NCBI GenBank assembly: GCA_034409565.1
Contig: DAOUMS010000001.1
Location: forward strand, 176,962-240,961
Direction of reading: 5' to 3'
DNA length: 64,000 nt
DNA from: E44-bin89 sp034409565
Lineage (GTDB): Bacteria; Chloroflexota; Dehalococcoidia; Dehalococcoidales; RBG-16-60-22
Shown: positions 1 to 8,429 of the stretch, piece after piece
Numbering within the stretch: the stretch's first letter is position 1
Layout: each line of letters opens with the position of its first letter
Position numbers and translations under genes: made by a program
Notes under the pieces: model-generated
Told to the model about the DNA's origin: nothing
Seen by the model: only the letters and a program-made list of their open reading frames with translations
The model's database searches: none

Positions 1-60
1 AAGAAAAGGCAATCAGTCAGGAGCAGTCCTGGCAGATTATAGAGAGTCTGGAGCGACGTG

Positions 61-1119
61 ATGAGTCCAAGTAAACGTGGCTCACCATACCACGTCCCGG
101 TCCTGCTCGAAGAGACAATGGCGGCGCTGGCAGTTCAGCCCGGGGGCCGCTACGTTGACTGCACGGTGGGGGGTGGCGGTCATGCCCGGGCAATTCTGGA
201 ACGCAGTTCCCCCGGTGGGCAGTTGCTCGGCATGGATGCCGACCCCGGAGCGATAAAGACAGCCCAGAAAAAACTTGAGGCGCATCGGAATTCCATCCTC
301 CTGGTCAATGATAACTTTGTCAACCTGCAGGCAACCTGCATCAAGTACGATTTCTTTCCGGTACATGGCATCTTGTTTGACCTTGGCCTTTCCTCGATGC
401 AGCTGAACGGGGACGGGCGCGGCTTCAGTTTTCAGCATGATGCCCCTCTCGATATGCGCTTTAACCCCGGGCAGGAAGTAACGGCCGCCGATATTGTCAA
501 TACTTCACCGGAAACTGAACTGGCACGAATTATTCGAACCTATGGCGAGGAAGTCTACAGCCGCCAGATAGCGCGGCTTATCGTGCGCGAACGTCCCATC
601 ACCTCAACTCTTCATCTGGCCCGCATCGTGGAAAGGGCGGTAAGACGGAGGACAGGCAAAATCCACCCGGCCACCAAGACATTTCAGGCACTCCGGATAG
701 CGGTAAATCTGGAGCTAGAAAACCTGGAGATAGCACTGAAACAGGCAATTGAACTCCTCGGCTTTGAAGGCAGACTGGTGGTGATAAGCTACCATTCTCT
801 GGAAGACCGCATTGTGAAGCGCTTCATGCAGCGGGAAGCCCGGGGATGTATCTGCCCTCCCGGCACACCGGTATGCATCTGCGGGCATAAACCCCGGCTG
901 AAGCTCATTCGCCGGCATGTGGTTGTGCCTTCCGAGGACGAGGTGCAAGCCAATCCACGCAGTCGCAGCGCCAAGCTGAGAGTGGCCACGCGTCTAATTG
1001 CCCAGAACGATTGCTTGGCCACAGACGAGATGGAAATTCTCTGGGCGGAGATAAAAACGAGAGCCTGGAGAAGGCCGGCGCTGTTGCGCAAACTGCAGAT
1101 GGTATTTGCTATGGCCTGA
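61..1119 (+). CDS. rsmH: 16S rRNA m4C1402 methyltransferase RsmH (MraW)
   Basis: RsmH N4-methylates C1402 in the 16S rRNA P-site using S-adenosylmethionine. The Rossmann SAM-binding glycine-rich motif DCTVGGGGH lies near residues 33-41, the acidic loop MDADP near 58-62 and the family signature SYHSLEDR near 243-250. A Cys cluster CICPPGTPVCIC (263-274) is present, as in many RsmH proteins. I chose ATG 61, because GGAG at 50-53 is spaced 7 nt from it; GTG 58 directly before it is possible. The protein is about 352 residues, longer than the usual 300-320, because of a C-terminal extension whose last 33 residues resemble the tail of the next small gene. In many bacteria ftsL follows rsmH; here no ftsL-like gene is seen. 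Confidence 0.96.
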   Translation: MSPSKRGSPYHVPVLLEETMAALAVQPGGRYVDCTVGGGGHARAILERSSPGGQLLGMDADPGAIKTAQKKLEAHRNSILLVNDNFVNLQATCIKYDFFPVHGILFDLGLSSMQLNGDGRGFSFQHDAPLDMRFNPGQEVTAADIVNTSPETELARIIRTYGEEVYSRQIARLIVRERPITSTLHLARIVERAVRRRTGKIHPATKTFQALRIAVNLELENLEIALKQAIELLGFEGRLVVISYHSLEDRIVKRFMQREARGCICPPGTPVCICGHKPRLKLIRRHVVVPSEDEVQANPRSRSAKLRVATRLIAQNDCLATDEMEILWAEIKTRAWRRPALLRKLQMVFAMA

Positions 1120-1176
1120 GCTGGCCAGGGCTAAAGGTAATGCTCCAAGGTGCAGCATCTATAAGGGGAGTAAGTA

Positions 1177-1392
1177 ATGGAACAGGTACAGCAAGATAAA
1201 TGGGGAGCGGGTAGAGCTACAATAGGCACCGCTCTTGTTGACCTGAAGCTGAAAATAGCCGAGCACCTCGTCAATCAGGCTGGTAGCTACCGCCCGGACG
1301 AAGTGTACAGTATCCTGGCGGAAACCAAAGTTGGGGCCAGGAGGAGGACCGACCTCGTGGACAAGATGAGGGTGGTCTTTTCCATGTCCTGA
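1177..1392 (+). CDS. Small hypothetical protein sharing the RsmH C-terminal tail
   Basis: This is a 71-residue basic protein of unknown function between rsmH and ftsA. It starts at ATG 1177 behind an AGGGGAG ribosome-binding site. Residues 39-71 align without gaps to the last 33 residues of the upstream RsmH. Thirteen positions are identical by hand count (including DE, AE, K, A, RR, L, K, VF, M), and both proteins end at the same place. There is no membrane segment, so it is not a disguised FtsL although it sits where ftsL often does. A helical, basic interaction module is possible, but that is inference. Confidence 0.75.
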   Translation: MEQVQQDKWGAGRATIGTALVDLKLKIAEHLVNQAGSYRPDEVYSILAETKVGARRRTDLVDKMRVVFSMS

Positions 1393-1489
1393 TAGTGTTA
1401 ACTGGATTAAGAGCTATAGCCAAGGAGGCTCTGAAATGTAAATCATAACCGAACTTTAGCAGTCTAAACCTATTGAGAAGGAGGGATAG

Positions 1490-2704
1490 ATGAAAAATCG
1501 AACTGTAGCGGCCATTGATGTTGGTACCACCAAAGTATGTACCGTTGTTGCGGACCTTAACGAGATTGGTACGCCGCGCGTTGTCGGTGTTGGCATTGCC
1601 CCATCAGTTGGTTTGCATAAAGGTCTGGTGGTCAACATCAATGAGGCCAGAGAGTCAATCAGAGAGTCAGTAAAGAAAGCGGAGCAGGCAAGCAACTACA
1701 AGGTTGAATCAGCCTATGTCGGCGTAACCGGGCGTCATGTCACCTCGCTGAACAATCGCGGCGTGGTGGCGATAACGCGGAACGACCGTGTGGTGCGCAC
1801 GGATGACCTGAAACGTGTGCTGTCCTCAGCACAGAGCGTCAAGGTCCCCAGCGACCGCAGGCTCCTTCATGTTATTCCGAGGTCATACGCTGTTGACGGT
1901 CAGGCTCACGTCAAGAACCCAATTGGCATGCATGGCTTCAGGCTGGACGTGGAGACCCATGTTATCACCGCGGCCGTGACCTCAATACAGAACCTGGTGA
2001 AGTGCATCCGCAGCATTGGCATTGATATTGAGGACCTCGTCCTCGAACCTCTCGCCAGCAGCGAGGCAATACTGACCCCGGATGAGAAAGAGGTCGGCGT
2101 GGTACTGGCTGACATCGGCGGTGGAACGACTGATATTGCCGTCTTCAAAGATGGCAGCATCTGGCACACCTCGATACTGCCGGTCGCCGGCTATCAGCTT
2201 ACCAGAGACGTTTCCATCGGTCTGGGGCTGCCTTTTGACGTTGCCGAGGAGATGAAGAAACGATACGGCAGCGTGATGCCCGTTTATGAAGGCAGGACCG
2301 AGGAAACCACGGCGATATCTCAGGATGGCCATGGCGTTTCCTATCAGGACCTGTGCGACATCATCCGCGCCCGCGTTGAAGAGATTCTGAAGCTCATCCT
2401 GCTTGAACTGCCCAACTCTGAATATGAAACCCTGGTGCCAGCCGGCCTGGTACTTACCGGTGGTAGCTCCAATCTGGCAGGCATCTCCACGCTGGGGCGC
2501 GAGATACTGCAGCTTCCGGTCAGGGTGGGTGCTCCGTCCAATATGGAAGGCATCGCCGACGTCCTCTGCGACCCGTCATACGCGACGAGCGTTGGTCTTT
2601 TGGCCTGGGGCGTGAAGCATGAGCGCAGCCAGGGCCGGACGCGCTGGAACTTTGGCTCCGCAATCCGGCGCATGGCTTTAAGGCTGAAGGGCCTTTTCAG
2701 CTAG
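1490..2704 (+). CDS. ftsA: Cell division protein FtsA
   Basis: FtsA is an actin-like ATPase that tethers FtsZ filaments to the membrane. The 404-residue length is normal. The phosphate-1 motif is at residues 10-15 (DVGTTK), the phosphate-2 loop ADIGGGTTDIAVF is near 207-219, and the 1C subdomain lies between them. The last residues (RMALRLKGLF) form a short basic amphipathic segment of the kind used as the membrane-targeting sequence. It starts at ATG 1490 after a GGAGGG site and is followed 47 nt later by ftsZ, so the two are probably co-transcribed. Confidence 0.96.
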   Translation: MKNRTVAAIDVGTTKVCTVVADLNEIGTPRVVGVGIAPSVGLHKGLVVNINEARESIRESVKKAEQASNYKVESAYVGVTGRHVTSLNNRGVVAITRNDRVVRTDDLKRVLSSAQSVKVPSDRRLLHVIPRSYAVDGQAHVKNPIGMHGFRLDVETHVITAAVTSIQNLVKCIRSIGIDIEDLVLEPLASSEAILTPDEKEVGVVLADIGGGTTDIAVFKDGSIWHTSILPVAGYQLTRDVSIGLGLPFDVAEEMKKRYGSVMPVYEGRTEETTAISQDGHGVSYQDLCDIIRARVEEILKLILLELPNSEYETLVPAGLVLTGGSSNLAGISTLGREILQLPVRVGAPSNMEGIADVLCDPSYATSVGLLAWGVKHERSQGRTRWNFGSAIRRMALRLKGLFS

Positions 2705-2751
2705 TAAATTGAGTATGAAAGTTAGCCGATTAATGCAATAAGGAGGGGGAA

Positions 2752-3897
2752 ATGGCAAAGTCAAGTTTTGTGGCGAATCCAGCCAAAATTAAAGTTATTG
2801 GCTTGGGTGGTGGCGGCAGCAATGCGATAACCCGCATGGTCAGGGAAGAAATCCAGGGTGGGGAATTCATTGCCATGAATACCGATGCCCAGGCCTTGGC
2901 GGTTACGGAAGCTCCAATAAGGGTTCAGCTTGGCGAGAAACTGACCAGAGGGCTAGGTGTTGGTGGTGACCATAACCTGGGCCAGAAAGCTGCTGAAGAG
3001 AGCCGTGACGAATTGCAGGACCTGGTTGGCGGTGCGGATATGGTATTTGTCACCTGTGGCATGGGTGGCGGCACCGGCACCGGCGCTGCGTCTGTCGTGG
3101 CCGAGATAGCCAAGCAGAGTGGCGCCCTGACCATTGCCGTAGTCACCAAGCCGTTCGGCTTTGAAGGTGTGAACCGCACGCAAGTAGCCAATGAAGGTAT
3201 CACTAGGCTGATGGGCAAGGTTGATACCCTGATAATTATTCCCAACGACAAGCTGCTTACACTCTGCGACCAGAAGACGGGTGTGGATAGTGCCTTCAAG
3301 CTGGCCGACGATGTTCTCAGGCATGGTGTTCAGGCTATCGCTGAGGTTATCACCACTCCCGGGCTGATTAACCTGGACTTCGCCGATGTCAAAGCAATCA
3401 TGAAGGACGCTGGACCGGCCTGGATGTCCATTGGCCGGGGCTCAGGCCAGAACCGTGCTGTGGAGGCTGCCAAGCAGGCCTTGGCCAGCCCGTTGCTGGA
3501 TGTTTCCATCAACGGCTCAAAGGCGGTTCTCTTCAACGTGGTCGGCAGTACCAGTCTTACCTTGTTTGAGGTGAACGAGGCTGCTGACATTATCCGGCAG
3601 GCAGTAGACCCTGAGGCCAATATCATCTTCGGTGTGGCTCATGACCCGGAGATGGAAAACGATGTCCGGATTACCCTGATTGCCACCGGGTTTGTGTCCA
3701 AGCTCGGGCTGACCGGAGCCGGTCAGGAGGATGAATTGACCCAGCTTCTCAAGGGCATCAAGAGCGAAGATGAGTTAGACGTGCCTTCGTTCCTGCGCCG
3801 TCCCATGGTCAGTCACCGGCGCCAGGCGATTACGCCGGCCATGAAACCGATGCAACCGCCACTGATGACGCCGTCTGAAAGGCAGGCAGCAAAGTAG
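2752..3897 (+). CDS. ftsZ: Cell division protein FtsZ, with a short linker and a non-terminal C-terminal peptide
   Basis: FtsZ is the tubulin-like GTPase that forms the division ring. The tubulin signature GMGGGTGTG is at residues 103-111 and the T7 catalytic loop NLDFADV at 207-213. Residues 339-350 (EDELDVPSFLRR) match the conserved C-terminal peptide that binds FtsA. The disordered linker before it is only about 20-25 residues, and about 31 basic, proline-rich residues follow it, so the peptide is internal rather than terminal. The gene starts at ATG 2752 after a strong GGAGGGGG site. Confidence 0.97.
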   Translation: MAKSSFVANPAKIKVIGLGGGGSNAITRMVREEIQGGEFIAMNTDAQALAVTEAPIRVQLGEKLTRGLGVGGDHNLGQKAAEESRDELQDLVGGADMVFVTCGMGGGTGTGAASVVAEIAKQSGALTIAVVTKPFGFEGVNRTQVANEGITRLMGKVDTLIIIPNDKLLTLCDQKTGVDSAFKLADDVLRHGVQAIAEVITTPGLINLDFADVKAIMKDAGPAWMSIGRGSGQNRAVEAAKQALASPLLDVSINGSKAVLFNVVGSTSLTLFEVNEAADIIRQAVDPEANIIFGVAHDPEMENDVRITLIATGFVSKLGLTGAGQEDELTQLLKGIKSEDELDVPSFLRRPMVSHRRQAITPAMKPMQPPLMTPSERQAAK

Positions 3898-3995
3898 CTG
3901 GTAGCGACCGGCGTGATGTCGGTCGAAAAATAGGCACTCCCGGCGCCAAGAAGACGGCGTAAGGGCCAGCCGTTCTTGAAGCGGGGAGCAGGTAT

Positions 3996-4208
3996 ATGGT
4001 ACATTATATACGGGAGCAAACAGGCGTGGCTTCAAGCGGAGTTGCAGGTTACTACAATGGAAAAGGCAAGGTCCGCAACGGCAATGGGCTCAAGTTTGCT
4101 TATTGCCCCTACTGCAATAAAAAGGGGCTGTATAAGGTGGCCCATCGGTATGAGCGCTGTCGCTGTTGCGGATTGCACCGTGTGCTATTGCCAGGGCAGG
4201 ACTTCTGA
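3996..4208 (+). CDS. Small zinc-ribbon protein
   Basis: A 70-residue protein of unknown function. Two knuckles, CPYC near residue 37 and CRCC near residue 55, predict a single Zn ribbon; the rest is short and basic. ATG 3996 has a GGGGAGCAGG stretch just upstream. It follows ftsZ by about 100 nt. Small zinc ribbons of this type are often nucleic-acid or ribosome associated, but nothing in the sequence fixes the role. Confidence 0.6.
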   Translation: MVHYIREQTGVASSGVAGYYNGKGKVRNGNGLKFAYCPYCNKKGLYKVAHRYERCRCCGLHRVLLPGQDF

Positions 4209-4273
4209 TTATCTGAATCTCTGGAGATAGAATACTTGCCGGCCAATAACCGGTTGGCCGCGATGGCGTTTTG

Positions 4274-4302
4274 TTGACAATTGTTTTCACAGTCTTTATC
4301 CT
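4274..4302 (+). promoter_or_regulatory. Predicted sigma70-type promoter for rsmD-coaD
   Basis: A perfect -35 TTGACA (4274-4279) and -10 TATCCT (4297-4302) are separated by 17 nt, about 60 nt upstream of rsmD. An inverted repeat CGGCCAA/TTGGCCG at 4240-4260 lies just upstream and may end transcription from the ftsZ side. Confidence 0.55.
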
Positions 4303-4360
4303 AATTATGTGACGCTGCTAACACGGCAGACGTTGAATCAGAAATGGTTCCATATTAGGC

Positions 4361-4915
4361 ATGCGAGTCATTGCCGGTAAAGCGAAAGGGCACCAGCTCA
4401 GGTTCCCCAGAGGAACCACCACCCGTCCCGCGACAGATTTGGTCAAGGGAGCGATTTTTTCCATTCTGGATAACATGGCTGACGATTGGTCGCAGGTACT
4501 TGACCTGTTTTCCGGTAGCGGGCAACTCGGTATAGAGGCGTTAAGCCGTGGCGCGGGCTGGGTTGACTTTGTTGAAAGGGAACCACGGTGTTGTGCTATA
4601 ATAAAACAAAATCTGGAAAAGACAGGTTTTTCAAATCAAGCGCATGTTTATTGTTGCAGCATCACCAAAGCACTTTCCTTTCTGGACAAGGAGTACAATA
4701 TCATTCTGATGGACCCTCCTTATTCTGATTCTTCAATCGGGAATTTGATAACTCAGCTGGCCGAATCCAGGCTGGTCGGTAATCGCTCGGTAGTCGTGGT
4801 GACGCACTCATCTCTCCTGCCCTTTGCTACTGCCTATGGTGCTCTGGGCTTGGTTAAGGAGCACCGTCACGGTGATAGCTGTATTGCTGTGTTCCACAAA
4901 GGAGGTACATCGTGA
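4361..4915 (+). CDS. rsmD: 16S rRNA m2G966 methyltransferase RsmD
   Basis: RsmD N2-methylates G966 of 16S rRNA. This 184-residue protein has the N-terminal MRVIAGKAKG family start, a SAM-binding LDLFSGSGQLGIEALSRGA motif near residues 46-64, and the DPPY catalytic motif near 118-121, where many N-methyltransferases have NPPY. The rsmD-coaD pairing is common in bacteria. Its stop overlaps the coaD start by 4 nt (GTGA). The start ATG 4361 has only a weak AGG upstream. Confidence 0.93.
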   Translation: MRVIAGKAKGHQLRFPRGTTTRPATDLVKGAIFSILDNMADDWSQVLDLFSGSGQLGIEALSRGAGWVDFVEREPRCCAIIKQNLEKTGFSNQAHVYCCSITKALSFLDKEYNIILMDPPYSDSSIGNLITQLAESRLVGNRSVVVVTHSSLLPFATAYGALGLVKEHRHGDSCIAVFHKGGTS

Positions 4916-5397
4916 CCGTAGCCGTTTATCCGGGGACTTTTGACCCGATTACCAATGGCCACCTTGATATCGTACGGCGGGCGGCCAAATTATTTGACCG
5001 CATAATCATCGGCGTGTACGAAAAATCAAACAAGCACCTCATCTTCAGCACTGAGGAGCGGGTGGAACTGGTCAGACGGGCAGTGGCCAGTATATCAAAC
5101 GTTGAGGTAAAATCGTTCAGCGGGCTGACGGTTGATTTTACCCGGAAAGAAAAAGCCCAGGTCATGATTCGTGGCCTGAGGATGAATGCCGATTTTGAAA
5201 AAGAATTTGAGATGGCGTTAATGAATCGCAAGCTGGCTCCTGACCTGGACCTGTTCTGCCTGATGGCCAGCCAGGAGTATCAGTTTCTCAGTTCCAGCCT
5301 GCTGAAAGAGGTAGCTCGGCTGAAGGGTAATATCAACGACCTCGTGCCAGAGCATGTGGCTGAAGCCCTGCGAAATAAAGTTAACAGTGCCATGTAA
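4912..5397 (+). CDS. coaD: Phosphopantetheine adenylyltransferase CoaD
   Basis: CoaD makes dephospho-CoA from 4'-phosphopantetheine and ATP, the penultimate step of CoA synthesis. The protein has 161 residues, the normal size. The nucleotidyltransferase T/HxGH motif is visible as TNGHLDI near residues 14-20, and the RGLRMNADFEKEF block and SSSLLKEVARLKG block of the family follow. It starts with GTG 4912 inside the rsmD stop, with AAAGGAGG just upstream, so translation is coupled. Confidence 0.96.
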   Translation: MTVAVYPGTFDPITNGHLDIVRRAAKLFDRIIIGVYEKSNKHLIFSTEERVELVRRAVASISNVEVKSFSGLTVDFTRKEKAQVMIRGLRMNADFEKEFEMALMNRKLAPDLDLFCLMASQEYQFLSSSLLKEVARLKGNINDLVPEHVAEALRNKVNSAM

Positions 5398-5463
5398 TTG
5401 CTGAATTGGATATCTAGCTTTTTTATCCAAATTTGCTATTCTGGTAGAAAAGGAGGTAGATGT

Positions 5464-5730
5464 ATGGCGTACAAGATTACCGAGGAGTGCATAAGCTGTG
5501 GGGCTTGTGAACCGGAGTGTCCGAACCAGGCCATCAGCGAAGGGGAGACCATCTACGTGATTGACCCCAATAAGTGCACCGAATGTGTTGGCTCCCATGA
5601 ATCCTCGCGCTGCGCTGAGGTTTGCCCGGTTGATGCCTGCGTGCCTGATCCGGCGCACAAGGAAGGCCGCGAGCAGCTTCTGGAAAAGTGGAAGAAGCTG
5701 CATCCGGGAGAAACGCCGTCCGGTACCTAG
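5464..5730 (+). CDS. 2[4Fe-4S] ferredoxin, YfhL/Chromatium type
   Basis: An 88-residue electron carrier. Cluster I is CISCGACEPECP, and cluster II is the extended CTECVGSHESSRCAEVCP form, whose long insertion and C-terminal tail mark the YfhL/Allochromatium class of low-potential ferredoxins. ATG 5464 is preceded by AAAGGAGGT at a good distance; upstream in-frame codons have no such site. It lies 66 nt after coaD. In an organism with a complex I lacking NuoEFG it is a candidate low-potential electron carrier, but that link is inference. Confidence 0.93.
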   Translation: MAYKITEECISCGACEPECPNQAISEGETIYVIDPNKCTECVGSHESSRCAEVCPVDACVPDPAHKEGREQLLEKWKKLHPGETPSGT

Positions 5731-5768
5731 CGTTAACTTAACGTAATATCACATACCGGTAATTGGAG

Positions 5769-5812
5769 AAAAAGGGGGCTACGGCCGGTTGCTTCTGTAT
5801 GGCGTAGCCCCC
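5769..5812 (-). terminator. Rho-independent terminator of the efflux/cvpA operon
   Basis: A perfect 10-bp stem (5774-5783 with 5803-5812) with a 19-nt loop is followed on the minus strand by five T residues. It lies directly after the cvpA stop. On the plus strand there is no T-run, so it acts mainly for the minus strand. Confidence 0.7.
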
Positions 5813-5851
5813 ATATCTAAATCTTTGCTTTCTGCGGTGGCTAATTTTCTC

Positions 5852-6340
5852 TTACTGGAAAAAAGAGCGCACCGAGTCGAATTCCCCGGGCAACAGCGCC
5901 AGCACCATAGGGAAACCGTCCAGCAGAAAGGTGGCCAGGGCTGATTCCGCAATCGGGTCAGATATGCCCAGGAATTTGGTCCAGATGGCCAGCAGAGCAC
6001 CGCAGAATATGCCACCCATTATCAGGCCCAGAAGTGCCCCACCCAGCCGGTTTACCCAGCCCAGCAGTACGATTGAGGCCAGCCACTTCAGCACGCCGGC
6101 AATGACACTCATTACGAGCATAACCAGGACGAGTATGATGGCGAAGGCCACCACCCGTGCCAGCGTCTCCTGGGGTATGAAGGTGAGATTTTCCGCCAGG
6201 CCAGCGTAGAAACGCCCGGCCAGAACGACGCCGACGATTACCCCGACCAGCGTTAATACGGCCTTGATGATGCCAATTCTCAGACCGATGAGGGTGGCGA
6301 TGCCGATTATCACCAGAAGTGCGATGTCAAGCCAGCTCAT
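5852..6340 (-). CDS. CvpA family membrane protein
   Basis: A 162-residue integral membrane protein with four hydrophobic segments and the CvpA-type start (SWLDIALLVI then GLRIGIIKAV). The family is named for colicin V production in E. coli; its biochemical role is unsettled. It is the last gene of a minus-strand run after the MacB-like permease, 46 nt downstream, and is followed by a clear terminator. Confidence 0.8.
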   Translation of the reverse strand: MSWLDIALLVIIGIATLIGLRIGIIKAVLTLVGVIVGVVLAGRFYAGLAENLTFIPQETLARVVAFAIILVLVMLVMSVIAGVLKWLASIVLLGWVNRLGGALLGLIMGGIFCGALLAIWTKFLGISDPIAESALATFLLDGFPMVLALLPGEFDSVRSFFQ

Positions 6341-6386
6341 GGTTATTCAGTCCTTCGCCGTGTCGCTGTTTATACCCTTATTATTA

Positions 6387-7637
6387 TCATTCATAGTGCA
6401 GCGCGTCAATAGGGTTGAGCCGGGCGGCCCTCATTGCCGGGTACAGTCCGGAGGCAAGCCCGATGATTAACGAGACCATGAAGGCCAGCATGATGATGTC
6501 GATAGAGACAGTCGCGGCCAGTTTGAAACCGCCGATATCTATCTGTGAGATTATCCAGGACAGGAGCCAGCCGCCGGCGACACCGATACCGCCGCCGGCA
6601 AGACCCATCGTGGCGGCCTCAATGAGGAATTGGATCAGGATATCGCGTCTCTTGGCCCCCACCGCTTTGCGGATGCCTATCTCCCGTGTTCGCTCCGTGA
6701 CCGAAACGAGCATAATGTTCATGATGCCGATGCTGCCGACAACCAGCGATATGCTGGCGATGGCACCCAGAACGATAGAGAATACCGCCGTTACCTGACC
6801 GACAATTTCCATGACCTGCTCCTGGCTGACCACGGCGAAATCATCCTTATCATCGCTCTTCAGATTGTGACGACGGCGCAGAATGGACTCAATCTCCTCG
6901 GTGACTACCTCCCTGTCTGCCGTGTCGGACAGCTGGAAGTTTATGGAAGCCACGGCATCCTGGCCGGTGGCGGTCTGCTGGGGGAACAGGCGCGCCTGAT
7001 AGGTGGTGATGGGTACAATCACCACTTCATCAAAACTGACGCCAAACATGGCGCCGCCTTTGGCTTCCAGCACCCCGATGACAGTAAACCGCTGCTTCTT
7101 CATCTTTACCTGTTTCCCCACCGCGTCCTCGTCACCGAACAGGTCTTCGACGATATCGCTGCCCAGCACCACCACGTTGGCCCGTTGTGCTACGTGATGT
7201 TCGGTAAAGAACTGACCTGAGGCTATGGAATATCGCATCACTTCCAGGTACTCGGGAGTGGCGCCATGGAGCAGTCCGCTCTTGGTCTCGCTGCCGGCGG
7301 TTACGGTGATGAAATTCTCATTTACCGGGGCGATATTTTCGATACCATCTATATTTTCCAGGGCACGGGCATCATCCATAGTCAGCGTTGGTAGCGCATA
7401 TGCCGGGGACATGGAGAAGCCTCCCTCCACTTCGGGGTTGCTGGGCATTATGCTGAGCACATTTGTGCCTAGTTGTTCATAAGCGGCGGCAATGGAGGCT
7501 TCAGCGCCTCTGGCCACTGACATAAGGGTAATGACTGACCCCACGCCGATGATGATGCCGAGCATGGTCAGCGAGGACCGCAGCTTGTTGGCGAATAACG
7601 ACCTGATGGCAATGACCACAGAATCTATTAACTTCAC
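6387..7637 (-). CDS. MacB-type ABC transporter permease
   Basis: A 416-residue permease of the MacB/FtsX architecture. An N-terminal membrane helix (about residues 20-42) is followed by a large extracytoplasmic MacB_PCD domain (about 45-245), and three membrane helices lie in the C-terminal FtsX domain (from about 283). The cytoplasmic RTREIGIRKAVGAKRRDI loop contacts the ATPase in this family. The start is GTG 7637 with AGGAG upstream. It works with the ATPase and the adaptor encoded just upstream, probably exporting a drug, peptide or lipid; the substrate cannot be told from sequence. Confidence 0.9.
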   Translation of the reverse strand: MKLIDSVVIAIRSLFANKLRSSLTMLGIIIGVGSVITLMSVARGAEASIAAAYEQLGTNVLSIMPSNPEVEGGFSMSPAYALPTLTMDDARALENIDGIENIAPVNENFITVTAGSETKSGLLHGATPEYLEVMRYSIASGQFFTEHHVAQRANVVVLGSDIVEDLFGDEDAVGKQVKMKKQRFTVIGVLEAKGGAMFGVSFDEVVIVPITTYQARLFPQQTATGQDAVASINFQLSDTADREVVTEEIESILRRRHNLKSDDKDDFAVVSQEQVMEIVGQVTAVFSIVLGAIASISLVVGSIGIMNIMLVSVTERTREIGIRKAVGAKRRDILIQFLIEAATMGLAGGGIGVAGGWLLSWIISQIDIGGFKLAATVSIDIIMLAFMVSLIIGLASGLYPAMRAARLNPIDALHYE

Positions 7638-7664
7638 CTATATCTCCTGCCGTTTAATATTCCA

Positions 7665-8378
7665 TCAAATGCCAATATCTTTTCGTTTGCGTATCGTTTT
7701 ATCGTTGTGGGTGACTTTTTCGTCACTGACAATCTTGCCGTCCAGTAAACGTATTATGCGCTGGGCTTGGGTGGCCACGTCCATTTCATGTGTGACCAGA
7801 ATCACCGTAATCCCTTCCTGGTGGAGCTTGCAGAAAATGCGGATAATCTCCGTGGTGGCGGAGCTGTCCAGATTGCCGGTGGGTTCATCCGCCAGAATGA
7901 GAGACGGCTGGTTCACCAGTGCCCGGGCAATGGCCACGCGCTGTTGCTCGCCGCCGGACAGTTCGGTGGGTTTATGGGTGGCACGTCCCCCCAGCCCCAC
8001 TCTTTCCAGTGCTTCCAGACTGCTCTTGCGGCGCTGCCCACCGCCGCTGTAGATGAGGGGCAGCTCCACGTTGGCCAGAGCTGAAACGCGGGGTAGGAGG
8101 TTGAACGTCTGGAAGACAAAGCCTATTTTCTTGTTTCTCAGCTCGGCGAGCTGGTTATCATTCAGCCGGCTGACATCCACGCCGTCCAGCATATATCTAC
8201 CGGTGGTAGGTTTATCCAGAAAGCCGATGATGTTCATCAGCGTTGACTTGCCAGAGCCGGAGGCACCAATGATGGCCACCATCTCACCCTGCTTGATGGC
8301 CAGGTCGATTCCCCGGAGAGCGGGCACCTCAACCTTACCCATCCGGTAGATTTTGGCGATGTTCTCAAGCTTTATCAC
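7665..8378 (-). CDS. MacB/LolD-type ABC transporter ATPase
   Basis: A 237-residue ATPase. Walker A GASGSGKS is at residues 38-45, the ABC signature LSGGEQQR at 140-147 and Walker B LILADEP at 160-166, followed by the D-loop GNLD. The start is GTG 8378 behind AGGAGCACGAA. It pairs with the permease 27 nt downstream and the lipoprotein adaptor upstream, giving a tripartite-like MacAB set in a cell that may have a single membrane. Confidence 0.94.
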   Translation of the reverse strand: MIKLENIAKIYRMGKVEVPALRGIDLAIKQGEMVAIIGASGSGKSTLMNIIGFLDKPTTGRYMLDGVDVSRLNDNQLAELRNKKIGFVFQTFNLLPRVSALANVELPLIYSGGGQRRKSSLEALERVGLGGRATHKPTELSGGEQQRVAIARALVNQPSLILADEPTGNLDSSATTEIIRIFCKLHQEGITVILVTHEMDVATQAQRIIRLLDGKIVSDEKVTHNDKTIRKRKDIGI

Positions 8379-8429
8379 TTCGTGCTCCTAATTTTCACGG
8401 TCAATATAAGCCATGCCTGGTTGTGCCTG

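Noticed and set aside
3905..3925. Hairpin CGACCG/CGGTCG as an ftsZ terminator
   Set aside because: It is followed by A residues, not T residues, on the coding strand.
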